Part shown: positions 9,069 through 17,839 of the stretch, piece by piece
Layout: each line of letters begins with the position of its first letter
Position numbering within the stretch: the first letter of the stretch is position 1
Source of the DNA: Fibrisoma montanum
GTDB taxonomy: Bacteria; Bacteroidota; Bacteroidia; Cytophagales; Spirosomataceae
DNA length: 64,000 nucleotides
NCBI RefSeq assembly: GCF_003583365.1
Contig: NZ_QXED01000011.1
Span: 1 to 64,000, forward strand
Reading direction: 5' to 3'
The notes under the pieces: model-generated
Databases searched by the model: none
What the model was told of the DNA's origin: nothing
Seen by the model: only the letters and a program-made list of their open reading frames with translations
Translations under genes and position numbers: made by a program

Positions 9069-9301
9069 AGCAAAGAGTAACTAGTTGATTTCTTTACCAA
9101 AAGTTTCACAATGAAGGTCGGTGCCAGATGTTTCCGACAACTTTACTGCCAGCCAGCAAAGCGACATGTTTCTGATAATGTGGCTTGATAAACATAGCCT
9201 AGAAGACCTTGTGTTAAATGGCTTCTGGTGCGGCATCTTAGAAAGACAGAATTAGAAAATAGATTTTTTTGGAACGCAACCAATCATATGAAAGCTGCCT
9301 A

Positions 9302-9321
9302 TTGTAGAAAATTTTCTACAA
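9302..9321. repeat. Perfect 20-bp palindrome upstream of parA
   Basis: TTGTAGAAAATTTTCTACAA is fully self-complementary with no spacer. There is no following U run, so it is not a terminator. The form suits a dimeric DNA-binding protein; the binder is unknown. Confidence 0.6.
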
Positions 9322-9512
9322 GTATTGGGTCATATTGTCTACTATGGTTACGAACCAGACGTAATCGTACGATAAGTTTGACGAGTGAGACGAATGTCTG
9401 GAAGCTAACAATTTATTATATGTTCAAATAGTCAATTGATTTACATGCAGAACAACCCGCAGATGATATAACTCTCTGGTTCAAAGGGTAGGTTGAATTA
9501 TTGAGCAAATCT

Positions 9513-9532
9513 GTGAAACATTCCGTGGAACA
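9513..9532. promoter_or_regulatory. Two direct parS-like half-sites
   Basis: GTGAAACA (9513-9520) and GTGGAACA (9525-9532) each equal one half of the ParB site TGTTnCACGTGnAACA, but they are arranged as direct repeats 12 bp apart rather than as an inverted pair. They overlap the upstream edge of the parA promoter. ParB binding or autoregulation is only inferred. Confidence 0.3.
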
Positions 9533-9536
9533 TTAC

Positions 9537-9567
9537 TTGGAATCGTGAAAACTATCCGGCATATTTG
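9537..9567 (+). promoter_or_regulatory. Probable parA promoter
   Basis: TTG (9537-9539), 20 bp, then CATATTTG (9560-9567) differs from the Bacteroidota consensus only in the first base of TAnnTTTG. It ends 20 nt before the parA ATG. Confidence 0.5.
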
Positions 9568-9587
9568 GGACTGCAACGTACAAACCC

Positions 9588-10373
9588 ATGGGTAAAGTCA
9601 TTGCTATCGCCAACCAGAAGGGGGGCGTCGGTAAAACCACCACAACAATCAATCTGGCCGCCAGTTTGGCAGCCCTTGAGTTCAGAACGCTCATAGTCGA
9701 CGCTGATCCTCAGGCTAATTCGACATCCGGATTAGGTTATAATCCGAAAGAAATTGAAAGCAGCATCTATGAGTGCATGGTCGAGGGCGTACGTCCGCAT
9801 GATGCCATCATCCAGACGGATTTCCCCAATCTTGACTTGTTGCCGTCGCACATTGACCTGGTCGGGGCCGAAATTGAGATGATCAACCTCCAGAACCGGG
9901 AGGATAAAATGAAAATCGCGCTGGGCTCGATCCGCGACGAGTATGATTTTGTGATCATCGACTGTTCGCCGTCGCTGGGTTTAATTACGATCAACAGTCT
10001 GACGGCTGCCGATTCGGTCATTATTCCGGTGCAGTGTGAGTACTTCGCGCTGGAAGGGTTGGGTAAGTTGCTCAATACGATCAAGATTATTCAGTCGCGG
10101 CTCAATACGCACCTGTCCATTGAAGGCATCTTGCTGACAATGTACGATCTGCGGGTCCGGTTGTCGAATCAGGTGGTAGGTGAGGTAACGGCTCACTTCC
10201 AGCAGATGGTTTTTAACACAATCATTCCGCGTAACATCCGGCTGAGCGAATCGCCCAGCTTTGGCGTTCCGGCGCTGGCGCAGGACGCCGATAGCAAAGG
10301 AGCCATCAGCTATTTGAATCTGGCTCGCGAAATCCTGGCTAAAAACGGGATGATGCCACAGGAAACCGTTTAA
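9588..10373 (+). CDS. parA: ParA/Soj chromosome-partitioning ATPase
   Basis: 261 aa. The deviant Walker A motif [18 protein letters not shown] starts at residue 10, and the Walker B-like [11 protein letters not shown] and the [11 protein letters not shown] segment follow. The short length without an N-terminal helix-turn-helix is that of chromosomal ParA/Soj rather than plasmid SopA types. It works with the adjacent ParB, forming ATP-dependent nucleoid gradients that segregate origins. It is first gene of an operon with parB, a DUF5683 gene, dapB and lepB, an order typical of the phylum. Confidence 0.96.
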   Translation: MGKVIAIANQKGGVGKTTTTINLAASLAALEFRTLIVDADPQANSTSGLGYNPKEIESSIYECMVEGVRPHDAIIQTDFPNLDLLPSHIDLVGAEIEMINLQNREDKMKIALGSIRDEYDFVIIDCSPSLGLITINSLTAADSVIIPVQCEYFALEGLGKLLNTIKIIQSRLNTHLSIEGILLTMYDLRVRLSNQVVGEVTAHFQQMVFNTIIPRNIRLSESPSFGVPALAQDADSKGAISYLNLAREILAKNGMMPQETV

Positions 10374-10459
10374 TTAGTCAGTAGTACGTCATCGATTAAC
10401 AGGTTCATGAATTTTAAGGAATGGCTGGCGGTGGCAGCTCTTGACAAAAATCTTTCCTC

Positions 10460-11386
10460 ATGGACAACACCAATACCAAAGCGCCGAATAAGAAGATGAT
10501 AGGATTGGGCCGTGGCTTAGGCGCCCTGCTGCAGGACAGCGATTCGGTGAACCGGCCGAGTAAACCCTCGCCGTATGAGTCCATCAGTACGATGACCGAA
10601 ATCAGCCTGACGCTGATTGAAACGAACCCGTTCCAGCCGCGTACCCGTTTCGACGAGGAAGCGCTGCAGGAACTCGCCGATTCGATCAAGGCGCAGGGCA
10701 TTATTCAGCCGATTACGGTTCGGCAGCTGGGTAAAGATCGCTACCAGCTTATCTCGGGCGAACGCCGTTTGCAGGCGTCCAAGATCGCTGGGCTGACGCA
10801 CATCCCGGCTTACGTCCGTACGGCCAACGATCAGCAGATGCTCGAAATGGCGCTGATCGAAAACATTCAGCGCGAAAACCTCAATTCCATCGAAATTGCG
10901 CTCAGCTACCAGCGGCTCATTACTGAGTGTAGCCTGAAGCAGGAAGAATTAGGCGAGCGCGTGGGTAAAAATCGGACAACCGTCAATAACTACATCCGGC
11001 TGCTTAAACTGCCGCCGGTGATACAGGCCGCTCTGCGCGATAATAAAATCTCGATGGGTCACGCCCGGGCTATCATCAACATCGAGAATCCGGACACGCA
11101 GATTCGGCTGTTCAACCGCGCCATCGACGAAGACTGGTCGGTCCGTAAGGTAGAAGAAGCCGTTCGGAACCTGGGCGACGGCGACGAGGATCCACTCACC
11201 AACGCCCGGCGGGTTACGTTGCCCAAGCAGGAAATGCGGAGCCTTCAGTTTAAGCTTTCTTCGCTGTTTGGTACCAAGGTATCGATCAAAGCCGACGAAA
11301 AACACAAGGGCGAGATCAAGATTCCATTCACATCGCAGGAAGAACTCAATAAGATTCTGGAAGTGCTGAATCATACGGCAGCCTGA
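10460..11386 (+). CDS. parB: ParB/Spo0J partition protein
   Basis: 308 aa. The N-terminal segment GLGRGLGALL is followed by the ParB CTPase domain (EISLTLIETNPFQPRTRFDEEALQELADSI; ISGERRLQA; ALIENIQRENLNSIE) and a helix-turn-helix (QEELGERVGKNRTTVNNYIRLL) that reads parS. The C-terminal dimerisation segment is present. It lies 86 bp after parA. No canonical inverted parS is visible in this window. Confidence 0.96.
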   Translation: MDNTNTKAPNKKMIGLGRGLGALLQDSDSVNRPSKPSPYESISTMTEISLTLIETNPFQPRTRFDEEALQELADSIKAQGIIQPITVRQLGKDRYQLISGERRLQASKIAGLTHIPAYVRTANDQQMLEMALIENIQRENLNSIEIALSYQRLITECSLKQEELGERVGKNRTTVNNYIRLLKLPPVIQAALRDNKISMGHARAIINIENPDTQIRLFNRAIDEDWSVRKVEEAVRNLGDGDEDPLTNARRVTLPKQEMRSLQFKLSSLFGTKVSIKADEKHKGEIKIPFTSQEELNKILEVLNHTAA

Positions 11387-11463
11387 TGGCTACTTGGCGC
11401 GTTAAATATTCTTAAACGCGCAAACGTAGGGGCCAAAACTGCCGCTGATTCCGTTTTCCTGCT

Positions 11464-12165
11464 ATGAAGCATTTTGTTCACCTGATTCTCGCCGGCTTTT
11501 TATACGCAAGCCTGACTATAACAAACGGGATGGCTCAGACCGGTTCTGTTCCGGCAGCTACCGATACGCTGCCACCAGCCAACAGGCCGGCAGTTCCGGT
11601 GCAGGTTGGTGAATCAGTACTGACGCCCGTAGCCGATTCCGTAGCGCAAATCGCCAGCGATACGGTGCAGGTTACACCGGCGCAGCAGGCGAAGATCCGT
11701 AAAATTGTACCCCGGAAAGCCACGATCCGGTCGTTGCTGCTGCCAGGTCTCGGCCAGATTTACAACCGCCAGTACTGGAAACTGCCGTTTATTTACGGCG
11801 GGCTGGTGGGTGCCATCGTTGCGTTCCGGTGGAATCAGAATTTATATTCCCAGTACGTAGACGGGTATCGCGTGGCATTCAATGCCCCATCGAATAGCCC
11901 GACGGGTAAAGTGGCTGTTGTGCGGGGGCAGGTGCTTGGGGTAGATCAGTTAAAGCGGGCGTCGGATCAGTTTCGGCGGCAACGGGATTTAACCGTCATC
12001 CTCACGGCGGCCGGTTGGGCGCTCAACGCAATTGAAGCCAACGTAGCGGCTCATTTGAAAACCTTCGATCTGTCCGACGATTTAACCTTAAAAATCCACC
12101 CCGGTATTCAGCCGACGGGCGGGCTGGGCATAGCGCCGGGCGTCCGGGTGGCAATGACATTTTAG
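11464..12165 (+). CDS. DUF5683 family exported/membrane protein
   Basis: 233 aa. A signal peptide (MKHFVHLILAGFLYASLTITNGMAQ) and a Pro/Thr/Val-rich linker precede the conserved domain: RKATIRSLLLPGLGQIYNRQYWKLPFIYGGLVG, the DUF5683 hallmark, and a second hydrophobic segment near DLTVILTAAGWALNAIEANV. The function is unknown. Its fixed place between parB and dapB is conserved in the phylum and is the main support for the assignment. Confidence 0.85.
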   Translation: MKHFVHLILAGFLYASLTITNGMAQTGSVPAATDTLPPANRPAVPVQVGESVLTPVADSVAQIASDTVQVTPAQQAKIRKIVPRKATIRSLLLPGLGQIYNRQYWKLPFIYGGLVGAIVAFRWNQNLYSQYVDGYRVAFNAPSNSPTGKVAVVRGQVLGVDQLKRASDQFRRQRDLTVILTAAGWALNAIEANVAAHLKTFDLSDDLTLKIHPGIQPTGGLGIAPGVRVAMTF

Positions 12166-12173
12166 TAAAGCGT

Positions 12174-12914
12174 ATGAATATAGTCTTATTTGGCTACGGC
12201 AAAATGGGCCGGGTAATTGAGCAGATTGCACTGGATCGCGGTCACCAGATTGTTGGGCGGGTTGATCGGAAAGATGAGGCCGGTACGGATCCTGACCAAC
12301 TGCCTGATGACGCCGTCGACGTAGTCATTGAGTTTACCACACCCGAGTCGGCTGTCGAAAACATCACGTACTGCCTTCGACGCGGCTGGCCCGTTGTATG
12401 CGGTACTACCGGGTGGCTGGGCCGGCTGGCCGACGTAGAAGACCTATGCCGCCGGCAGAAAGGCGCATTTTTTTATGCGTCTAACTACAGTATCGGTGTG
12501 AACCTGTTTTTCCGACTGAATAAGGTCCTGGCAAAGTTCATGCGGAACTACCCGTCGTACCATGTATCGATGACGGAAATTCACCACACAGAGAAAAAAG
12601 ACGCCCCGAGCGGTACGGCCATAACCCTTGCTCAGGGTGTGCTTGAACACTTGCCCCACAAAAGCCGTTGGATTGAAAAAACCGATGGACAAGCCGCTGA
12701 CGATGACGCGATTGGCATCGAATCGTTACGGGAGGGAACCGTACCCGGTACGCATACCATCCGCTACGATTCGGACGTTGATCGGATAGAAATTACGCAT
12801 ACGGCCCACAGTCGGCAGGGGTTTGCGCTCGGCGCGGTGATTGCCGCCGAATGGCTACCGGGCCATGAAGGGGTATTTGGCATGGATGATTTATTAAATT
12901 TTAACGAGGAATGA
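12174..12914 (+). CDS. dapB: 4-hydroxy-tetrahydrodipicolinate reductase
   Basis: 246 aa. Reduces 4-hydroxy-tetrahydrodipicolinate in the diaminopimelate/lysine pathway, feeding peptidoglycan cross-links. The N-terminal dinucleotide fold shows GYGKMGRVIEQIA, and the catalytic/substrate motif HHTEKKDAPSGTA is intact near residue 135. The protein is slightly short, as usual for Bacteroidota forms. It starts 8 bp after the DUF5683 gene, clearly in the same operon. Confidence 0.95.
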   Translation: MNIVLFGYGKMGRVIEQIALDRGHQIVGRVDRKDEAGTDPDQLPDDAVDVVIEFTTPESAVENITYCLRRGWPVVCGTTGWLGRLADVEDLCRRQKGAFFYASNYSIGVNLFFRLNKVLAKFMRNYPSYHVSMTEIHHTEKKDAPSGTAITLAQGVLEHLPHKSRWIEKTDGQAADDDAIGIESLREGTVPGTHTIRYDSDVDRIEITHTAHSRQGFALGAVIAAEWLPGHEGVFGMDDLLNFNEE

Positions 12915-12989
12915 TGACGATACGCGATATTTGATCTTTAAAAGTCAGATTATCCACTAGTTATCATTCAACATTCATCAGAAGTAAAC

Positions 12990-14162
12990 GTGTCTGTAAC
13001 AAAAACGAAAGCCGACGCTAAACCGGCGACCAAAAAGAAATCGCCCGCGCGGGAGTGGTTTGATTCAATACTGTTTGCCGTTGTAGCCGCTACGTTGATT
13101 CGGTGGCTGTTCATGGAGGCCTTTACCATCCCGACGCCGTCAATGGAGAATAGCCTGCTGGTTGGCGACTTCCTGTTTGTGAGTAAGCTCCACTACGGCA
13201 CCCGGACAACGTCTACGCCCCTGCAGGTACCCCTCACGCACCAGAAAATCTGGGGAACTAACATTCCGTCGTACAGCGATGCCATTCAGTTGCCGATGTA
13301 CCGGCTTCCGGGCTTCACGCACGTCAAAAACGGGGACGTAGTGGTGTTCAATGTGCCGCCTAAGTACCTGAATGACAATATCGACTATCCGGTCGATCTG
13401 AAAACCAACTACATCAAGCGGTGCATTGGTATCCCGGGCGATGTGATCGAGATTCGCCGGCAGGATGTGTACGTGAACGGAAAGCTGTTCCCGCGTCCTC
13501 CTCAGGCCGAGCACGAGTATTTTGTAAAAACCAGTCAGGTGATGGACGAAGCGTTTTTCCGGCGCTACAGCATCGTTAATGATTTCCGGGACCCCAGTAA
13601 CCCAACCTATAACTGGCAGCCGCTGGAGGAGTATAATGACTCAACCAAGTCGTCGGTGCAGGTAGGCTATCGGATCAATACGACTGAACAGATAGCTAAT
13701 CAGTTCAAGTCGTTCGACTGGGTGAAGAGTGTAGAGCCGATCATGGATAAGCCCGGCGAACAGGCACCGGGTATTTACGGATCGCCGGTGTATAACTGGA
13801 ACCGCGACAACTTCGGTCCGCTGACTATCCCGAAAGAAGGCGCTACGGTTCAACTGAATGAAAAGACGATTGTTCTTTACGGTCCTGTGATCGAGAAGTA
13901 TGAAGGAAATGAGAACGTAGAGGTAACACCGACGAGTGTCAAGATTGACGGTAAACCCATTACGTCGTATACCTTCAAGCAGGACTACTACTTCATGATG
14001 GGTGACAACCGGCATAACTCGCTGGACTCCCGTTTCTGGGGCTTTGTGCCTGCTGATCACATTGTCGGCAAAGCCGTATTTGTCTGGATGTCTATCGACC
14101 CGAATCCCGACGGATTCTTCAATAAGATTCGCTGGAGCCGCCTGTTCCGGATTATTGATTGA
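12990..14162 (+). CDS. lepB: Signal peptidase I
   Basis: 390 aa, starting at GTG (12990). A positively charged N-terminus and one membrane helix (WFDSILFAVVAATLIRWLFMEAF) precede the catalytic serine motif IPTPSMENSLLVGD; the lysine motif NYIKRCIGIPGDVIEI and the C-terminal MMGDNRHNSLDSRFWGFVP box are intact. A long insertion between the lysine box and the last box (about residues 170-310) makes it larger than the E. coli enzyme, as in other Bacteroidota. It cleaves signal peptides on the outer face of the inner membrane. Last gene of the parAB operon, ending before a strong hairpin. Confidence 0.95.
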   Translation: MSVTKTKADAKPATKKKSPAREWFDSILFAVVAATLIRWLFMEAFTIPTPSMENSLLVGDFLFVSKLHYGTRTTSTPLQVPLTHQKIWGTNIPSYSDAIQLPMYRLPGFTHVKNGDVVVFNVPPKYLNDNIDYPVDLKTNYIKRCIGIPGDVIEIRRQDVYVNGKLFPRPPQAEHEYFVKTSQVMDEAFFRRYSIVNDFRDPSNPTYNWQPLEEYNDSTKSSVQVGYRINTTEQIANQFKSFDWVKSVEPIMDKPGEQAPGIYGSPVYNWNRDNFGPLTIPKEGATVQLNEKTIVLYGPVIEKYEGNENVEVTPTSVKIDGKPITSYTFKQDYYFMMGDNRHNSLDSRFWGFVPADHIVGKAVFVWMSIDPNPDGFFNKIRWSRLFRIID

Positions 14163-14169
14163 TCAAAAT

Positions 14170-14245
14170 AAAAGCAGAAGGGAGGCAGGAAGAAAAGGAG
14201 TAAGCATACAGCCAATCCTTTTCTCCCTGCCTCCCTTCTGCTTTT
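14170..14245. terminator. Bidirectional terminator between lepB and ung
   Basis: Two 30-bp arms (14170-14199 and 14216-14245, beginning AAAAGCAGAAGGGAGGCAGG) pair with a single mismatch around a 16-nt loop. The arms end in A4 and T4, giving a U run in both directions. It lies 7 bp after the lepB stop and 6 bp before the ung stop. Confidence 0.9.
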
Positions 14246-14251
14246 GTTCGT

Positions 14252-14917
14252 TTACCAATTGATCGGAGCTAATCCTTTGCTTTCCAGGTATTCGTTAGCC
14301 TGGCTGAAATGTTTGTTGCCGAACCAGCCACCCCATTGCGCAGCCATGGGTGATGGGTGCTTGGACTTCAGTACCAGGTGCTTACCGGTATCGATGACGG
14401 CTCCCTTCTTCTGGGCGTAAGCGCCCCAGAGCATAAACACGAGATGTTCTTTCTCGTCGGAGATGAGCTTGATAACGGCGTCAGTAAAGGCTTCCCAGCC
14501 TTTGCCCTGATGGGAGCCGGCCTGACCAGCCCGTACGGTCAGGGTTGCGTTAAGTAGTAAAACCCCCTGCACGGCCCAGCGTTCGAGGTTGCCTGATTTT
14601 GGAATCGGCTTACCCAGATCATCCTGGATCTCTTTAAAGATATTGATGAGGGAAGGAGGCTTCGTAATGCCGTCGGCTACCGAAAAGGCAAGCCCGTTGG
14701 CCTGACCTTCGCCATGATATGGGTCCTGGCCCAGAATGACGACACGGGTGTCGTCGAAGCTGCATTGGTTGAACGCGTTGAAGATAAGTTTGCCGGGTGG
14801 GTAAATACGCTGAGTCGTGTATTCTTCGCGAAGAAATTCAGCTAACTGGCGAAAGTAAGGCTTATCAAACTCGGGTTGCAGCCGTTGCTGCCACGATTCA
14901 GCGATTGTGACTTTCAT
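14252..14917 (-). CDS. ung: Uracil-DNA glycosylase (family 1)
   Basis: 221 aa, usual length. Removes uracil from DNA as the first step of base-excision repair. The water-activating motif GQDPYHGEGQANGLAFSV is near residue 62 and the leucine-loop motif HPSPMAAQWGGWFGNKHFSQAN near residue 187. A nearly complete WAVQGVLLLNATLTVRAG box supports the assignment. The gene is monocistronic. Confidence 0.97.
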   Translation of the reverse strand: MKVTIAESWQQRLQPEFDKPYFRQLAEFLREEYTTQRIYPPGKLIFNAFNQCSFDDTRVVILGQDPYHGEGQANGLAFSVADGITKPPSLINIFKEIQDDLGKPIPKSGNLERWAVQGVLLLNATLTVRAGQAGSHQGKGWEAFTDAVIKLISDEKEHLVFMLWGAYAQKKGAVIDTGKHLVLKSKHPSPMAAQWGGWFGNKHFSQANEYLESKGLAPINW

Positions 14918-15061
14918 GTGGGAACTGATACAGGTTTAATGGCATTGTAGGCATAAGAACGAGCAGAGCCGCTCCCGAAAATTTTTTTAATGATGGTTCT
15001 TGCGTAACAAAACTAATCAACCTAATTTTCGTTCTAAGGTTGTCAAACAGGGGCTAAATTT

Positions 15062-15448
15062 ATGGTTTCGGCAGTAACAGAAGGCATAAAGGTGAGCGTG
15101 AAGACAGAGTATCAGTCGGACTATTCGAGCCCGTTGCAGGCCCATTATGTGTTCACCTACCGTATCACGATTGAAAACGCCAGCGAATATACTATTCAGT
15201 TGCTTCGCCGGCACTGGACTATTTTCGACTCCAACGGAACCGTCCGCGAAGTGGAGGGCGAAGGCGTAGTTGGCCAGCAGCCTGTGCTGGAACCGGGCGA
15301 AGTGCACCAATACGTCTCCGGCTGCAACCTGCGGTCGAGTATGGGCAAGATGGTGGGCACTTACCTGGTCGAACGGATCATTGACGGCAAACAGGTGCGG
15401 GTGACTATCCCGGAGTTCACCATGGTAGTGCCGTATAAGTTAAACTAA
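15062..15448 (+). CDS. apaG: ApaG domain protein
   Basis: 128 aa, the usual ApaG size: a fibronectin-type-III-like beta-sandwich with VFTYRITIENASEYTIQLLRRHWTIFDSNGTVREVEGEGVVGQQPVLEPGE, the most conserved stretch. The family is linked to divalent cation efflux and diadenosine tetraphosphate phenotypes in enterobacteria; its biochemical role is unsettled. The methyltransferase gene begins 2 nt after its stop codon, so they are almost certainly co-transcribed. Confidence 0.93.
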   Translation: MVSAVTEGIKVSVKTEYQSDYSSPLQAHYVFTYRITIENASEYTIQLLRRHWTIFDSNGTVREVEGEGVVGQQPVLEPGEVHQYVSGCNLRSSMGKMVGTYLVERIIDGKQVRVTIPEFTMVVPYKLN

Positions 15449-15449
15449 G

Positions 15450-16229
15450 TTGATTCCTGCGTATCTGCGTTACCTGCTCAACGCCCGCGATGAGCACGCT
15501 CTGCATTCTCCTTTTCTTTTTACGCTCTATACTGAGGTAATTCGGGCTGATAACCGGCGCGAATCGGCTCTTAGGCCTATTCAGTCGCTGCGGCAGTCGA
15601 TGCTGCGTCGGTCGGATTCGATTGAAGTAACGGATTTTGGGGCTGGGTCGAGAGTCAGTTCGGCTCCCCGGCGTGCAATTCGGGACATCGTTCGTACGGC
15701 CGAAAAGCCGGCTCGGTTTGGGCGGTTGCTGTACCGGCTGGTTCAACGTTTCCAGGCCCGGTCAGTCGTTGAACTTGGTACGTCGCTGGGAATAACAACG
15801 GCCTATCTGGCCAGTGCATCGGCCATGACACATGGGCAGGTGCTGACGTTTGAAGGCTGCCCGCAGACAGCGGCCGTTGCCCGGCAGAACATGGCGCAAC
15901 TTGATGTCCGGAACGTGAACGTAATTGTCGGCAATCTGGATGACACGCTGGCCCCTGCTGTTGCAACGCTGGAGAAAATAGATGTAGCCTTTTTCGACGC
16001 CAATCACCGCTACGAGCCAACAGTACGGTATTTCGAAACCTGCCTTGCCAAAGCGCATAATGACACCGTATTCGTGTTCGATGATATTCACTGGTCGGCC
16101 GAAATGGAACGGGCGTGGTCGTACATCAAAGCACATCCGTCTGTCATCGTTACGATTGATCTGTTCTGGATCGGGCTGGTCTTTTTCCGGCGTGAGCAAC
16201 CAAAACAGGACTTTACGCTCCGCTTTTGA
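15450..16229 (+). CDS. Class I SAM-dependent O-methyltransferase-like protein
   Basis: 259 aa, starting at TTG (15450), directly after the apaG stop. The N-terminus YLRYLLNARDEHALHSPFLFTLYTEVI is the hallmark of a Bacteroidota methyltransferase family, and supports the TTG start since no ATG lies upstream of it in frame. The SAM-binding fold shows SVVELGTSLGITTAYLASA (motif I) and VAFFDANHRYEP, an O-methyltransferase type acidic metal site, then FVFDDIHWS. The substrate is unknown. Confidence 0.8.
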   Translation: MIPAYLRYLLNARDEHALHSPFLFTLYTEVIRADNRRESALRPIQSLRQSMLRRSDSIEVTDFGAGSRVSSAPRRAIRDIVRTAEKPARFGRLLYRLVQRFQARSVVELGTSLGITTAYLASASAMTHGQVLTFEGCPQTAAVARQNMAQLDVRNVNVIVGNLDDTLAPAVATLEKIDVAFFDANHRYEPTVRYFETCLAKAHNDTVFVFDDIHWSAEMERAWSYIKAHPSVIVTIDLFWIGLVFFRREQPKQDFTLRF

Positions 16230-16470
16230 TTGGATAACCGGTTAATTAAATTTTATCGTTTTCAGGCAGTTGATTTGTTGCTATTTATAGCGCGGAGTCT
16301 CTTTTTTGGTTGTGTTTGCGATAAATCAGCAGAGAAAAGTAACACCTAAGATAGAAAACCATTGTTTGATTCAACCTCCCCGTTACTGACTTCTCCCAGA
16401 TCCATTGGGCAGTACCCGAAACCCCTTTAAAATTCGTTACCTTTCCGTATCTATTGTTTCTTTGTCAACA

Positions 16471-17838
16471 ATGAACCGGTTGATTGATAATCGTTTACTG
16501 GCGGTACTGACGGCTTTTTGTGTCGGTTTAACCGTCATTTCCTGCCAGGAGCCGAGCGCTGAGCCTGACGAGCCGGAACCGACCGAATCGTCGTTTAATC
16601 TGCTCCAGCAAAAGCTACTGACCCCAACCTGCGCTACGTCGGGATGCCATGCGTCGGAGAAAGACCCGTCGTTTGCGCAGCACGGTCTGGTATTGGCGGA
16701 GGGGCTTTCGCACCAGAATCTGGTAGGCGTAGCGCCGAAGAACAGTGCGGCCCGGGCGGATGGGCTGCTGCGGGTGAAAGCGTTCGCGTCGCTGGAAAGT
16801 CTGCTGTACCACAAGCTGACCGGCGAGGCCAACCACCACACGGGTAAGCAGTACGGTAACCCAATGCCACTGGGTATGCCGCTCCTGTCGGAGGGGCAGC
16901 TTGAATTCGTACGCCGTTGGATTGACGCGGGGGCTCCTAAAACTGGTGCCATTGCAGACGCCAAACTGCTGGACGATACAGGTACCGCACCGGCAGGGTA
17001 CGAACCCTTACCCGCTCCCGCTTCTGGTAAGGGCGTGCAGATGAACATTAGTCCGTTCGATGTAGCTCCGAACTTTGAACGGGAATTATTCGTGCGGAAG
17101 GGCGTCGGCAATACGCAGGATCTGTATGTGAACCGGTTTGAGATAAAGATGCGGAGCGGCAGCCACCATTTCGTCGCCTACGACTTCCGGAACAAGAATC
17201 TGCTGCCTGCGTTGAATGAGGTTCGCGATCTGCGTAACCCCGATAACACGCTTAACCTCCTGACGGCAGTCTCCATGTCGAACCACGTGTATCTGGCGGG
17301 CGGTCAGTCGCCTTATGTCGATTATACGTTTCCGGCGGGAACGGCTTTGCTGATACCGGCGGGTGCATCGCTTGACCTGAACTCCCACTACGTCAACAGA
17401 ACGGGGGCGGTCATGAAAGGGGAGGCCCAGCTTAACTTATACACCGTTGATCGGGCGACCGTGCAGCGGATTGTGAAAACACTGGATCTGAGTAATACCA
17501 ATCTGAATATTCCGCCCAACAGCCGGGTAACGGTCAGCCGGACGTTTGTGTTTGATAAACCCGGCAAGATTATCACGTTGACATCGCACATGCACAAGCT
17601 GGGCGAAAAGTTTGTGATCAAAATCAAGGGCGGTTCTCGCGACGGGGAGGTGGTGTATACATCCACGGATTGGGAACACCCGGACATCATTACGTACACC
17701 ACGCCACTAACCCTAAAAGCCGGCGAAGGCCTTATCTCTGAAATTACCTACAATAACACCACGAACAAAGCGGTTCGCTTCGGCTTGACCAGCGAGGATG
17801 AGATGGGAATTATATTCGGGTACTACGTTGAGGAGTAG
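16471..17838 (+). CDS. Lipoprotein resembling copper type II monooxygenases with a haem-c-like N-terminus
   Basis: 455 aa from the ATG at 16471. A lipoprotein signal ends at LTVISC. An N-terminal domain (about residues 30-130) has CATSGCH (a CX4CH pattern seen in cytochrome-c-like domains of Planctomycetes/Bacteroidota type) and a late Met-rich stretch GNPMPLGMPLL. The C-terminal half resembles ascorbate-dependent type II copper monooxygenases: RSGSHHFVAYDF and TLTSHMHKLGEKF give candidate His copper ligands. Substrate unknown; periplasmic or outer-membrane-anchored. The canonical CXXCH is absent, so haem attachment is uncertain. Confidence 0.6.
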   Translation: MNRLIDNRLLAVLTAFCVGLTVISCQEPSAEPDEPEPTESSFNLLQQKLLTPTCATSGCHASEKDPSFAQHGLVLAEGLSHQNLVGVAPKNSAARADGLLRVKAFASLESLLYHKLTGEANHHTGKQYGNPMPLGMPLLSEGQLEFVRRWIDAGAPKTGAIADAKLLDDTGTAPAGYEPLPAPASGKGVQMNISPFDVAPNFERELFVRKGVGNTQDLYVNRFEIKMRSGSHHFVAYDFRNKNLLPALNEVRDLRNPDNTLNLLTAVSMSNHVYLAGGQSPYVDYTFPAGTALLIPAGASLDLNSHYVNRTGAVMKGEAQLNLYTVDRATVQRIVKTLDLSNTNLNIPPNSRVTVSRTFVFDKPGKIITLTSHMHKLGEKFVIKIKGGSRDGEVVYTSTDWEHPDIITYTTPLTLKAGEGLISEITYNNTTNKAVRFGLTSEDEMGIIFGYYVEE

Positions 17839-17839
17839 G

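Larger units (their letters stand above)
9069..9587. other. 519-bp AT-rich spacer upstream of parAB
   Basis: No convincing gene. The spacer reads clearly richer in A and T than its flanks. A 67-codon open frame (9228-9431) has a non-ATG start and no family features and is not called. The spacer contains a perfect 20-bp palindrome, two direct parS-half-site-like octamers and the probable parA promoter, each listed separately. Confidence 0.6.

Noticed and set aside
9228-9431. 67-codon plus-strand frame in the spacer before parA
   Set aside because: Non-ATG start, no recognisable domain or promoter, AT-rich random-looking composition.
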